Assembly: GCA_024637315.1 (NCBI GenBank)
Contig: JAGXFH010000034.1
Location: 410,767-474,766, forward strand
Length of the DNA: 64,000 bases
Direction of reading: 5' to 3'
Origin: Brevirhabdus sp.
GTDB taxonomy: Bacteria; Pseudomonadota; Alphaproteobacteria; Rhodobacterales; Rhodobacteraceae
Below the pieces are notes generated by a model. The model was given only the letters and a program-made list of their open reading frames with translations, was not told the origin of the DNA and did not search any database. Below are positions 1 through 9,198 of the stretch, one piece after another (position 1 is the first letter of the stretch; every line of letters begins with the position of its first letter). Both the position numbers and the translations under genes were made by a program.

Positions 1-655
1 CTGTCACGGTGCCGCCCTCCGAGCGCACCGCGGTGACTTCGGTCTTTTGCAGCACATCCATGCCCATGTCGGAACAGGCGCGGGCATAGCCCCAGGCCAC
101 CGCATCGTGCCGCGCGGTGCCGCCACGGGCCTGATAGAGCCCGCCCAGCACCGGGTAGCGCGGGCCGCTGATGTCCATGATTGGCACCAACTGCTTGACC
201 CGCGCGGGGCTGATGAATTCGGTCTTCACGCCCTGCAGCGCATTGGCATAGGCGGTGCGCTGGTAGCCGCGCACCTCGTGGTGGGTCTGGGCCAGCATGA
301 TCAGTCCGCGGGGGCTGAACATGATATTGTAATTCAGGTCCTGGCTGAGTGTCTCGTACAGGCTGCGCGACTTTTCGTAGATCGCGGCGGATGGGTCCTG
401 CAGGTAGTTCGAGCGGATGATCGTGGTGTTGCGACCGGTATTGCCGCCGCCCAGCCAGCCCTTTTCTATGATCGCGACGTTGCGGATGCCGTGATTCTTG
501 CCAAGGTAATAGGCCGTCGCAAGGCCGTGCCCGCCCGCCCCGATGATGATCACATCATAATGTGTCTTGGGTTCGGGCGAGCGCCACGCGCGTTCCCAGC
601 CCGTGTGATAGCGGGCTGCTTCGCGGGCGATGGCAAAGGCGGAGTAGCGTTTCAT
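1..655 (-). CDS. soxB: Sarcosine oxidase beta subunit, N-terminal part (runs off the window)
   Basis: This is the first 218 codons of a flavoprotein whose 3' end lies outside the window. The FAD-binding dinucleotide motif GAGGHG sits at about residues 39-44, after the leader-like start MKRYSAFAIAREA typical of the heterotetrameric enzyme. The segment GGTARHDAVAWGYAR near residues 178-192 matches the region that carries the histidine bearing covalent flavin in this family. The enzyme oxidatively demethylates sarcosine to glycine, passing the one-carbon unit to tetrahydrofolate, in the cytoplasm. The usual partners soxD, soxA and soxG would be expected just beyond the left edge. The gene is divergent from ccmI with a 194-bp gap. 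Other DAO-type oxidoreductases are possible but less likely given the start and the ARHD motif. Confidence 0.88.
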   Translation of the reverse strand, partial: MKRYSAFAIAREAARYHTGWERAWRSPEPKTHYDVIIIGAGGHGLATAYYLGKNHGIRNVAIIEKGWLGGGNTGRNTTIIRSNYLQDPSAAIYEKSRSLYETLSQDLNYNIMFSPRGLIMLAQTHHEVRGYQRTAYANALQGVKTEFISPARVKQLVPIMDISGPRYPVLGGLYQARGGTARHDAVAWGYARACSDMGMDVLQKTEVTAVRSEGGTVT

Positions 656-849
656 GGCGTCGAATCCCCCGTTCGCGGCAAAAGCTGCCACGGGGATACA
701 TGGAACAGGGGCGCGGTGCTGCCAAGGCTCTGAGCGGCATTTGCACCGAGATTTCCGACATGGGACCGGTGCGAAGTGTCGCGGCAGGACCATGGGGGGG
801 TTTTGAACCGGGCCGGCAGAGGCTACATGGGGGGCGAAGAGGAGAGCCG

Positions 850-2064
850 ATGTCATTCTGGATCATCAGCATCGTGATTGCCGGACTTGTGGCCGTGTTG
901 CTGGCTTTGGCCATGCTGCGGGGCCGTGGTCGGATGACCGGGACAGCGCAGGATGTGCGGGTCTACAAGGACCAGCTGGCCGAACTGGACCGGGATCTGG
1001 CGCGCGGGGTCATTACCGAGGAAGAGACCGCGCGGGCGCGCGTCGAGGTGTCCCGCCGCTTGCTGGAAGCAGACCGCGAGGCGGGGACCGTGATGGCCGA
1101 CACGGTTGGACGGGTCAATCCGCTCTTTGCCTGGGGGCTGGCGATAGCGGTCTTCGGCGCGGCGTTCCTGCTTTACGGGAAACTCGGTGCGCCGCTTTAC
1201 CCGGACCAGCCACTCACCCAGCGCATCGCGGCCGCGGAAGAGGTTCGCGCCAGCCGGATTGGGCAGGAACAGGCAGAGGCGCGGATCGGGGCGGTCCAGA
1301 TCGACCCCAATGCCGACGCCAAACACCTGGAACTGATGGTCAAGCTGCGGCAAGCGCTTACGGACCGACCGGACGATCTTGCGGGTTTCCAGCTGTTGGC
1401 GCGGAACGAGGCGGCTTTGGGCGATTTCATCGCCGCGCGGAAGGCGCAGGCAAGGGTGCTGGAGCTGAAGGGCGACGCGGCGACCGGGGCGGATTACGCG
1501 GACCACGCCCATGTGCAGATCGCGGCGGCCGGTGGCTATGTCTCGCCAGAGGCCGAGGCAGCCTTGTCGCAGGCGCTGCAACGCGATCCGAGGAATGCGC
1601 TGGCCCGGTTCTATTCGGGGATCATGTTCGCTCAGGTCGGCCGGCCCGACATGACGTTCCGGCTGTGGCGTCCGCTGCTTGCTGAAAGCTCGCCTGCCGA
1701 TCCGTGGTACCCACCGATCCGGGCGCAGATCGAAGAAATCGCGGCAGCGGCCGGCGAACGCTACACGCCGCCCGACGCGGCACCAAGCGGGCCGTCCGCA
1801 GCGGATGTCGCAGCGGCCAGAGAGATGAGCGCCGAGGACCGGCAGCAGATGATCCGCGGCATGGTCGAGGGACTGTCGGACCGGCTGGCGACAGAGGGCG
1901 GCCCGCCCGAGGATTGGGCGCGGCTGATTACCGCGCTGGGGGTCTTGGGCGAAACCGACCAGGCCGCCGCGATCTGGAACAATGCGCAAGAGGTGTTCGC
2001 GGCCACCCCCGGGGCGCTGGACCCGATCCGGAATGCCGCGGTCGGCGCGGGGGTCACGCAATGA
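850..2064 (+). CDS. ccmI: Cytochrome c biogenesis protein CcmI
   Basis: A 404-residue inner-membrane protein with two transmembrane segments, at about residues 3-23 and 92-112, a basic/coiled cytoplasmic loop between them (about 24-90) and a periplasmic helical TPR-like C-terminus. This is the architecture of CcmI, which holds apocytochrome c for haem ligation in the System I (Ccm) pathway. The ATG at 850 was chosen because it follows a purine-rich GAAGAGGAGAG site and gives the hallmark hydrophobic N-terminus; the reading frame is open further upstream but that extension is not protein-like. The stop overlaps the ATG of ruvX (ATGA), so the two are co-translated. No other ccm genes are in the window. 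Confidence 0.9.
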   Translation: MSFWIISIVIAGLVAVLLALAMLRGRGRMTGTAQDVRVYKDQLAELDRDLARGVITEEETARARVEVSRRLLEADREAGTVMADTVGRVNPLFAWGLAIAVFGAAFLLYGKLGAPLYPDQPLTQRIAAAEEVRASRIGQEQAEARIGAVQIDPNADAKHLELMVKLRQALTDRPDDLAGFQLLARNEAALGDFIAARKAQARVLELKGDAATGADYADHAHVQIAAAGGYVSPEAEAALSQALQRDPRNALARFYSGIMFAQVGRPDMTFRLWRPLLAESSPADPWYPPIRAQIEEIAAAAGERYTPPDAAPSGPSAADVAAAREMSAEDRQQMIRGMVEGLSDRLATEGGPPEDWARLITALGVLGETDQAAAIWNNAQEVFAATPGALDPIRNAAVGAGVTQ

Positions 2065-2537
2065 TCCACGAGGACATCACCGCATTCGCCGCCGCCCTGC
2101 CCCGCGGCCGCGCCATCGCCGCGCTGGATCTGGGCGAAAAGACCATCGGCGTCGCCGTCTCGGACCAGTTCCTGTCTGTCGCGACACCGCTGGAAACCGT
2201 CCGGCGCACCAAGTTCAACGCGGATGCAACGCAGCTGCTTGACATCGTCAAGGTGCGCGACATCGGCGGGCTGGTGCTGGGCCTGCCGCTGAACATGGAC
2301 GGATCCGAAGGTCCGCGCTGCCAGTCGACCCGCGCCTTTGCCCGCAACCTGTCGCGGCTGACCGACCTTCCGATCACCTTCTGCGACGAGCGGCTGTCCA
2401 CCGTCGCCGCCGAACGCGCGCTGATAGAGGCGGATACGTCCAGAAAACGTCGCAGTCAGGTCATAGATCACGTCGCCGCCGGGTATATCCTGCAAGGGGT
2501 GCTGGATCGCCTCGGACATTTGAGGGCCACGTTGTGA
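2061..2537 (+). CDS. ruvX: Putative pre-16S rRNA nuclease / Holliday junction resolvase-like protein RuvX (YqgF)
   Basis: 158 residues, the normal length for the YqgF/RuvX family of RNase H-fold nucleases that process the 5' end of pre-16S rRNA. Visible motifs are ALDLGEKTIGVAVSD at about residues 21-35 (first catalytic aspartate), LGLPLNMDGSEGPR in the middle, and FCDERLSTVAAE followed by IDHVAAGYILQ near the end, giving the expected acidic catalytic set. The start overlaps the ccmI stop by four bases, and its own stop overlaps the GTG start of the DUF1289 gene, so the three form one tightly coupled operon. This order is common in Rhodobacteraceae. Confidence 0.93.
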   Translation: MIHEDITAFAAALPRGRAIAALDLGEKTIGVAVSDQFLSVATPLETVRRTKFNADATQLLDIVKVRDIGGLVLGLPLNMDGSEGPRCQSTRAFARNLSRLTDLPITFCDERLSTVAAERALIEADTSRKRRSQVIDHVAAGYILQGVLDRLGHLRATL

Positions 2538-2764
2538 AGGATGAACTTTGGGTGCGTGACGAGGTCGAAAGCCCTTGCGTCAAGGTCTGCGTCGTGCATC
2601 CCACCGAACGGATCTGCGTCGGCTGCCTGCGCTCGATCGACGAGATCGCCCGCTGGTCGCGGATGTCACCCGAGGACCGCCGCGCGGTGATGGCCGACCT
2701 GCCCGACCGTGCCCCGCGGCTGCGGCGGCGCAAGGGTGGACGGTCGGCGCGCAGGGCAGAGTGA
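2534..2764 (+). CDS. DUF1289 domain-containing small protein
   Basis: 76 residues starting with GTG, whose last two bases overlap the ruvX stop (GTGA). It has the family pattern SPCVKVC (C15, C19), then C28 and C31 in ICVGC, followed by DEIARW and a short conserved helix ending LPDR; the four cysteines probably bind one metal ion or cluster. The C-terminus is a very basic tail (RRRKGGRSARRAE), which suggests contact with nucleic acid. The biochemical function of DUF1289 proteins is not established; coupling to ruvX hints at a role around RNA processing but this is inference. Confidence 0.88.
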   Translation: MKDELWVRDEVESPCVKVCVVHPTERICVGCLRSIDEIARWSRMSPEDRRAVMADLPDRAPRLRRRKGGRSARRAE

Positions 2765-3233
2765 GGCGGTCTGCGCCCAAGTATTCTCCGGGAACACCGG
2801 GCTCGGCTCGACTGATCAGCATCGTAGCGAGCGCGAGTTCACTCCCGAAGCGGTCAGGAGCAGGGACGATCTGGACCAGACCCTCGGTGCGGCGATGATC
2901 GAAGCCTCCTGCAACGTTCACAAGGTCGATTGGGACCGGCCGCAGACCCCGTTGCCGGCGTTTTCGGACCGCACCGGCGCAAGGTTTGCCCCGCGGGCGT
3001 CGGATCTTACGGCACAGACTTGTACTGGTTCACACCTGACGGGCCGAACAAAGAGCTGAGCCGTCTTTCGAGGACTTCGACAGGGAAACCCAAACGGTAT
3101 CTGCACCTCGATCCTCAGAAACCTGATAAAGACAATGCCGCCCTATGCAGAGGCAGCGGCAGGCCGGAATGGCTGACATTCGAGCGAAGGGAAAGCCCGG
3201 GCGCCTGCTTTCCCTGATCCCGATCAGGCAAAC
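2765..3233. other. Gene-free interval between convergent genes
   Basis: No convincing coding sequence was found here. Short open frames exist but none shows a recognisable domain, a good ribosome binding site or a protein-like composition. The only structure seen is the pair of hairpins at its right end. Confidence 0.5.
3190..3227. terminator. Two adjacent hairpins between convergent genes, possible bidirectional terminator
   Basis: GGAAAGC and GCTTTCC pair across a 10-base loop (3190-3213), followed at once by CTGATC-CC-GATCAG (3214-3227). They lie 6 bp beyond the stop of the methyltransferase gene and downstream of the ccmI operon. There is no T tract, so a classic rho-independent terminator is uncertain. 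Confidence 0.35.
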
Positions 3234-4301
3234 CTACTCATCACCGCTGAAGGACGCCGCATCGAGGATGGGCTCCCAGTAGCCTGCATCAAACGACCGG
3301 TGCGTGCTTCTGCCCAGGATTTTGGTGCACGTGGCTTCGGCATCCTGTCGCAACTGGTCCGCCTCTGCCTGCGCGATCCCGGTCACGAAGATCGGGCCGT
3401 CAACCTGCGCGCAGTGCAATCCGGGCCGAACGGTCAGTGACGCGTCGTGGGGCGCGACGAGGATGGTGCCGGGCCGGGCGGTCTCGATGATGCGCTGCTC
3501 CAGCGCCTCCAGCAGGGCCTCGGTCCGCAGCGGTCGGTAAAAGTAGATGACATTATAATCCGCATAGGACGCAAAGGTGAGGGCGTCGGCCTGGTTGATC
3601 GTGCTTTTGGATGCGCCGATCTTTTCCAACGTCTGGCGCGCGGCATCGGCATAGCCGGGATCGAGTTCAAGCCCGTCGGCCCGGTCGAAGTAGCGCGTGG
3701 CTGCAAAGACCTTGGTCCCGCCGCCGCAACCGACATCCAGAAACCGCAGCGCGCGGCATGGGTTCTGGGCAAGAGCAACCCGGTAGGCGGCTGAGAGCAG
3801 CAGATCGAAGGGCTGTATCGGAAGGGCGATGTCGGCAAAGCAGCCGCGATCGACCGCCGACGGATCCTGGACAGCGGGATTGGCCAGCCGGTGCAGCGCC
3901 TCGTAGATCTGGGTCAACAGGGCATCCCGCCGGGTGGGCTGCGGCGCGGGCAATAGGGGTGTCCGTCTCGGAGAAACATGTCGTCGGACAAGACGCTCGA
4001 CCTCATCCCATTCGCGCAATCGGTGCAGAAAGCCGCGCGCCCGTTCATAGGCTTGGCGCTCTGCCCGGTAGGCGGCTGCGGTCATCCGGGCGCGGACCGG
4101 CTTCTCGATCTTGCGAAGGGCGTTACCGATGCTCCGCATCTCGGGCCGCATGCGGTCGAGCTTGGCCCAGCTGTCGCCGAGTTGGCGTGGGTCGCGCCGT
4201 GATGCAGGCTCTTGCAGAATGCGCGCGATCTCTTCCGTGAGAGGAATCAGTGCGCGCTCCTTTTCATTCGCTATATCAATTACCTGCATCACTGAAGTCA
4301 T
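3234..4301 (-). CDS. SAM-dependent class I methyltransferase
   Basis: 355 residues. The N-terminal 120 residues are charged and helical (possible coiled coil), then a Rossmann methyltransferase domain: motif I FLDVGCGGGTKV at about 188-198, and the acidic end of strand 2 in GLELDPGYADAA at about 210-221. The substrate cannot be told from sequence. The start at 4301 (MTSVMQVIDIANEK) was chosen over an upstream ATG because it follows a strong AGGAGAG site; the upstream extension is not protein-like. It is a stand-alone gene, convergent with the ccmI operon and separated by about 100 bp from the next gene on its strand. Confidence 0.75.
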   Translation of the reverse strand: MTSVMQVIDIANEKERALIPLTEEIARILQEPASRRDPRQLGDSWAKLDRMRPEMRSIGNALRKIEKPVRARMTAAAYRAERQAYERARGFLHRLREWDEVERLVRRHVSPRRTPLLPAPQPTRRDALLTQIYEALHRLANPAVQDPSAVDRGCFADIALPIQPFDLLLSAAYRVALAQNPCRALRFLDVGCGGGTKVFAATRYFDRADGLELDPGYADAARQTLEKIGASKSTINQADALTFASYADYNVIYFYRPLRTEALLEALEQRIIETARPGTILVAPHDASLTVRPGLHCAQVDGPIFVTGIAQAEADQLRQDAEATCTKILGRSTHRSFDAGYWEPILDAASFSGDE

Positions 4302-4407
4302 CCAACTCTCCTGCCCCGAACAGATGCGGGATGATGACGTCGGCACCGCAATATGGCAAATACCGTCGTCGCCGTTCGTTGCCACATCCCGGCCCCGGCG
4401 GATGGAT

Positions 4408-5184
4408 TCAGCACGCCAGCCAGTCCTCGATCCTGGCCATCACCGGACGGAAATAGGCGATCATGCGGCCATCCGGATCTGCGCTGGCCCCTTCGCCCCA
4501 GGGACTGACGCCGTGCAGCGCCAGCCGGTGGATCAGGTAGGCCTCGCCGGGACGGGCGTGCACGGCGATGCGCGGGCAGGTTTCGAAACAGGCCCGGCGG
4601 GCGGCGTGGTAGGCGTCGGTCACATCCACGTCGGGCCAGGTTTCAGGCGGATGGTCCCGCAACGCGGCAAGCAGGGCCTTGCGGATCACCTTCTGACTGC
4701 CCTGCCAGACAACCAGCGGGCTGGCAGTCGCATCGCTTTCGGTCAGCGCGATGCCCAGCACGAAGGCATGCGGTTCGCGGATGAAGCGGCGGTTGTCCGG
4801 GCCGAGGCGCAGCAGCCCGTCGACATGCGCGGCATCGCGCGTCAGCCGGTAGCGGAAAGCGGCATCGGTTTCGCCCTCTTGCCGCGGATAGCCGGGATGG
4901 ATGACCGAGATCTGGGCGGCGTCCCAGCGCGGGGTCGTCCCGACGAGGGCGCCAGCGGCCTCGACCGCCCTGCCCCGCAGCGAACCGCTTTCGCCGATGC
5001 TGCCATCGGCCGCGTTCGGCAGCACGTTGACGCCGGCAAACCATGTGCCGCCACAGCGCAGCCAGTGGGCATTGGCCGGATCGGCGATGGCGGCGCGGGC
5101 CGCGGGCCGCGCATGCTCGACCCACCAAGCCAGCGCCGGATCATGGTCGAAGCGCTGCCAGCCCAGCCGCTCTAGCGCTACCAT
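4408..5184 (-). CDS. Conserved protein with 2-oxoglutarate/Fe(II) oxygenase-like residues
   Basis: 258 residues. I recognise it as a type of protein conserved in Rhodobacteraceae but it has no named function. The sequence shows a pattern resembling phytanoyl-CoA-type dioxygenases: H120-x-D122 in AAHVDGLL, a distal histidine in LIHRLALHGVSPW (H219 or H224) and R240 in RMIAYFRP, which could be the 2-oxoglutarate-binding arginine. The family assignment is inference from these residues and their order only. It overlaps the end of the TauE/SafE gene by 7 bp, so the two are probably co-transcribed, with this gene second. Confidence 0.6.
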   Translation of the reverse strand: MVALERLGWQRFDHDPALAWWVEHARPAARAAIADPANAHWLRCGGTWFAGVNVLPNAADGSIGESGSLRGRAVEAAGALVGTTPRWDAAQISVIHPGYPRQEGETDAAFRYRLTRDAAHVDGLLRLGPDNRRFIREPHAFVLGIALTESDATASPLVVWQGSQKVIRKALLAALRDHPPETWPDVDVTDAYHAARRACFETCPRIAVHARPGEAYLIHRLALHGVSPWGEGASADPDGRMIAYFRPVMARIEDWLAC

Positions 5185-6002
5185 CCCGCGGCCTTGCGGA
5201 TCATGTTGAGCACGACGAGGATGAGGAATGCAGCGAAAGCCCGCCTCAGCGGTCTCGGGTCCATGGTTTGAGCAAGTTTCACGCCCAATGGCGCGGTGAT
5301 CAGGGTCATCGCGATGACCAAAGCGAAAGCCACGAAGTTCACCGCACCGATGGTCAGGGGTGGCCGCGCCGCAGGGTCGATCTTGACCATCAGAAAGCCG
5401 ATGACCGCAGGGACCGCGATGATCAGGCCGAAACCCGCGGCGGTCGCTACTGCGCGGTGGATCGGCACGCCAAATAGCGTCATCACGGTCACGCCGAAAA
5501 TACCGCCGCCGATCCCCATCAACACTGACAGGAAGCCCAGTATTGGCGACATGATCGCTCGCAGAACGCCGCCCGGCATTGCCGGGCCGATCCGCCAGTG
5601 ATCCCGGCCGAATCCAAGGTGGAGCCCGACGATCAGCGCGAGCGTGCCGAAGATGGCTTGCAGCGTGCTCGACCGCAGCGACGCGGCGACCAGCACGCCC
5701 AGAACGGCGCCGATGACGATGCCCGGTATCCAGCCGCGCAGGATCTGCCAGTCGACCGCGCCCTTCTTGTTATGCGCATGCACCGAGCGCGCCGAAGTGA
5801 CGATGATCGTGGCCAGCGATGTCGCAAGGCAGATCTGCATCAGCTGCGGGCTGTCGTAGCCCAGGGCCGCGAACGCGTAATAAAAGGCAGGCACCAGGAT
5901 GAGGCCGCCGCCGACCCCCAGAAGCCCGGCGACAATCCCGGCAAAGGCGCCGATTGCCAGCAGCATCAGCGCCATCGGCATCAGACTCGACAGTTCGGGC
6001 AT
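5178..6002 (-). CDS. TSUP/TauE-SafE family sulfite or organosulfur-anion exporter
   Basis: 274 residues with about eight hydrophobic segments. Two repeats of the family signature are clear: GIVAGLLGVGGGLILVP near the N-terminus and LMGIGGGIFGV in the middle. TSUP proteins move sulfite, sulfoacetate, taurine-derived or other anions across the inner membrane; the particular substrate is not readable here. The gene is followed directly by the oxygenase-like gene (7-bp overlap), so an oxygenase acting on a sulfonate and an exporter for its product is possible, but is speculation. Confidence 0.88.
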   Translation of the reverse strand: MPELSSLMPMALMLLAIGAFAGIVAGLLGVGGGLILVPAFYYAFAALGYDSPQLMQICLATSLATIIVTSARSVHAHNKKGAVDWQILRGWIPGIVIGAVLGVLVAASLRSSTLQAIFGTLALIVGLHLGFGRDHWRIGPAMPGGVLRAIMSPILGFLSVLMGIGGGIFGVTVMTLFGVPIHRAVATAAGFGLIIAVPAVIGFLMVKIDPAARPPLTIGAVNFVAFALVIAMTLITAPLGVKLAQTMDPRPLRRAFAAFLILVVLNMIRKAAGW

Positions 6003-6054
6003 TGGGGGCCTCCGTCACTTTGGTCGCGTCAGCTAAACCCGGTTCGGCCTGCGT

Positions 6055-7080
<1,026 letters not shown>

Positions 7081-7116
7081 TTATCGCCCAGTCTTCAACC
7101 CCGTTCTTGTCTCTTA

Positions 7117-7202
7117 TGTTGTAATTCGCGTCTATTTCGAGTAAAATTTACAACAAATGTTGTAACTTAGGCCTGTTGTAACTTAGGCCTCATGTTGTAA
7201 CT
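7117..7202. repeat. TGTTGTAA repeat array beside dusA, candidate integrase arm sites
   Basis: The octamer TGTTGTAA occurs at 7117, 7158, 7174 and 7193. The copies at 7158-7173 and 7174-7189 are perfect tandem 16-mers, TGTTGTAACTTAGGCC. At 7148-7165 TTACAACA-AA-TGTTGTAA forms a perfect inverted repeat. The block is AT-rich, sits between the dusA start and the integrase start, and probably came with the element. Arm-type binding sites for the integrase, or an operator in the divergent promoter, are both possible. Confidence 0.6.
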
Positions 7203-7204
7203 CC

Positions 7205-7638
7205 ATGGGTACCATCATCAAGCGAAAGCGCAAAGACGGCTCTGCCGCCTGGCTCGCCCAGATCGCCGTTCCGCGGGCTGGAAAAACCGTCTGGCGCGAG
7301 AGCCGGACCTTCGAGCTGCGCTCGACCGCAGCAGCCTGGATCGAGAAGCGCGAGAAGGACCTCGCCAAGCCCGGAGCCCTCGAAAATCTGCCCGTCGGAG
7401 AAACCCGTCGCCGCGATGTTACCCTCGGCGACGCGATCGACAAATATGTGGAAGACAGCGCGAAGGCAATCGGCCGGACCAAGGTGCAGGTTCTGAAAAG
7501 CATCAAGGAGTTCGACATCGCGAACAAGCTCTATACCGAGATCGACAGCGCCGATATCGTGGCCTTCGCCAAGGAGAAGCTGAAGACGGGTGTCGCGCCG
7601 CAAACCGTGGCGAACTACCTGTCACATCTCAGCGCGGT
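7205..7638 (+). pseudogene. Tyrosine recombinase (integrase), N-terminal fragment, dusA-associated type
   Basis: About 145 codons from ATG 7205 encode the N-terminal DNA-binding part of a phage-type integrase: MGTIIKRKRKDGSAAWLAQI (AP2-like arm-binding domain), ESRTFELRSTAAAWIEKRE, then the SAM-like core-binding segment ending VANYLSHLSA. The catalytic C-terminal domain with its R-H-R-Y residues is missing because the insertion sequence begins at 7639. Position immediately outside dusA and the N-terminal style fit a dusA-specific integrase. It cannot catalyse recombination in this state. Confidence 0.8.
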
Positions 7639-7706
7639 TGACCTGCCCCCCGAAACCTCCCGCGTTGTGATGTAGAGTTTGCTCAACCTTTCGAAGGAGC
7701 AAACAG

Positions 7707-7970
7707 ATGCGAAAGAGCCGTTTTACCGAGGCGCAGATAATCGGGATGCTCAAAGAGCAGGAAGCCGGGATGCCGACGGCAGATGTGTGCCGCAAGCATG
7801 GCCTCAGCCAGGGCACGTTCTACAAGTTCAAATCGAAATACGGAGGCATGGAGGTATCTGACGCCGCCAAATTGAGGGCGCTGGAAGACGAGAACGCCAA
7901 GCTCAAGCGGCTTCTGGCGGACACGATGCTGGACAACGTCGTTCTGAAGGACTTGCTGGGAAAGAGCTGA
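7707..7970 (+). CDS. IS3-family transposase OrfA
   Basis: 87 residues: a helix-turn-helix (RFTEAQIIGMLKEQEAG ... DVCRKHGLSQGTFYKFKSKY) followed by a leucine-zipper-like helix (LRALEDENAKLKRLLADTM). It binds the IS ends and is the N-terminal partner of the OrfAB fusion. A clear site AAGGAG lies 9 bases before the ATG. The end of the gene carries a -1 slippery heptamer that joins it to orfB. OrfA itself looks intact. Confidence 0.9.
   Translation: MRKSRFTEAQIIGMLKEQEAGMPTADVCRKHGLSQGTFYKFKSKYGGMEVSDAAKLRALEDENAKLKRLLADTMLDNVVLKDLLGKS
7958..7964 (+). promoter_or_regulatory. Programmed -1 frameshift heptamer GGGAAAG
   Basis: The heptamer is in phase as G-GGA-AAG just before the orfA stop at 7968-7970; slipping one base back enters the orfB frame. 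This is the standard IS3-family way to make the OrfAB transposase. Confidence 0.6.
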
Positions 7971-8847
7971 CGACGCCGAATGAGCGGCGAGAGGCAGCGC
8001 TGAAGGCGCTGCGGGATCATGATGTCTCGCAGCGCCGGGCCTGCCGACTTGTCGGTGTCGATCCGAAGACGGTCCGGCGCGAACGCCCGCCGGACAATCC
8101 TGAGATCAGAGCGGAGATGAAGGCCGTCGCCGCCAAGCGCCGCCGGTTTGGCTATCGCCGGATCGGCGTGATGCTGGAGCGTAAGGGAATGATCATGAAC
8201 CACAAGAAGCTCTACCGGCTTTATACGGAGGAGAAGCTGGGCGTCAGGCGACGACGGGGCCGGAAACGGGCGCGTGGTTCGCGGACACCTATGCCAGAGG
8301 CTCTGAGGCGCGGCGAACGCTGGTCCTTGGACTTCCTGTCCGACACGTTCGGGGTATCGCGCAGGTTTCGCATCCTGGCCGTGAATGATGATTGCTGCCG
8401 CGAAAACCTCTGCCTGATGGCCACACGCTGCGCTATCTGAGGGCTGCGCGCGTGGCCATAACCTCAAAACAGCCCTTCTTCCCGACGTGCTACGGCCCCG
8501 AGTTCACCAGCCGCGCGATCCTGAAATGGGCCAACGACAATGACGTGGATTGGCACTATATTGATCCGGGCAAGCCCCAGCAGAATGCCTTCATCGAGTC
8601 ATTCAACGGCAGCCTTTGGGATGAGCTGTTGAACGAGGAGATGTTCGACAGCTTGGAAGATGCACGGCGAAAGCTGGCGCTCTGGCGATACGACTACAAT
8701 CAAATCACGCCACATTCATCGCTCGGCAACCAAACACCCGCAGAAGCGCGTCGGACGCTTGAGCAACTTGAGGGCTCCGCGCCCGACGCGCTTGCCCAAA
8801 CCAACGACGAAGAATATGAAAAACAGACCCGCAAACTCTCGTTATGA
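7961..8847 (+). pseudogene. IS3-family transposase OrfB, frameshifted
   Basis: The first part reads RRACRLVGVDPKTVRRERP, then RRFGYRRIGVMLERKG and WSLDFLSDTFG, which holds the first catalytic aspartate. At about 8410-8493 the frame breaks at a stop (8438-8440) and resumes one frame over at [14 protein letters not shown]; the stretch that should contain the second aspartate (SDNGTEF type) is degraded to CYGPEF and about 19 bases are missing. The third catalytic residue is present in [15 protein letters not shown]. With a broken frame and a lost catalytic residue the enzyme is almost certainly inactive. Confidence 0.85.
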
Positions 8848-8873
8848 ATGAGGGAGCCTCGCGGGGCAGGTCA

Positions 8874-9121
8874 GGCACCTCATGGTGATCGGCCCAGCGG
8901 GAGGCGATGAGCTCCGCTCCCTTGGGTGAGCCGCCGTGGAGCAGCACCATGTCCGGATGCTTGGCATGCACCCGGTCGAGGCGCGCCCAGATCAACCGGT
9001 GATCGTTAAACTCCGCCCCGCCGGTCACGGCCACCTTGGGGCCTTCGGGCAGAAGCAGTTGCGCCTCCGCCCGGCCGCGGGCGGCGAGGGAATCCCGGCT
9101 GTCGATCAGCGCAGCGGTCAT
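8874..9121 (-). pseudogene. DUF2493 (SLOG/YspA-like) protein, truncated by the IS
   Basis: About 82 codons: an N-terminal linker (TAALIDSRDSLAARGRAEAQ) and the start of the DUF2493 Rossmann-like domain, KVAVTGGAEFNDHRLIW with DMVLLHGGSPKGAELIASRW. The C-terminal half is cut off where the IS begins at 8873, and the usual long N-terminal region is also missing before 9121. Proteins of this kind are common on plasmids and integrative elements of alphaproteobacteria, which fits cargo of the dusA-linked element. The family's role (nucleotide-related ligand binding) is only predicted. Confidence 0.75.
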
Positions 9122-9198
9122 AGCACCTGCAACAGCCCTCCAGACAGCGTGAGATGACAGAAGGTGTGAAGTTCTTTTGCGTGGCTGAACTTAGCAAG

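Larger units (their letters stand above)
7639..8873 (+). mobile_element. IS3-family insertion sequence (IS407-like), damaged
   Basis: The ends are imperfect inverted repeats, both beginning TGACCTGCCCC reading inward (left at 7639; right as the complement ending at 8873), and then diverging slightly (CCGAAACCTCCC against GCGAGGCTCCCTC). Between them are orfA and a frameshifted orfB with DDE-type sequence. Flanking bases do not match (left ...CGGT, right GGCA...), so no target duplication is visible. Length of 1,235 bp is a little short for the group, in line with a small internal deletion in orfB. The subgroup is a judgement from orfA/orfB style. Confidence 0.85.

Noticed and set aside
562..849. 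Upstream extension of CcmI to an ATG at 562
   Set aside because: The extension overlaps soxB, is Arg/Ser-rich and would hide the N-terminal membrane helix; ATG 850 has a ribosome site.
7158..7202. CRISPR-like short repeats
   Set aside because: Units are directly tandem with no spacers and no cas genes are present; better explained as integrase or operator sites.
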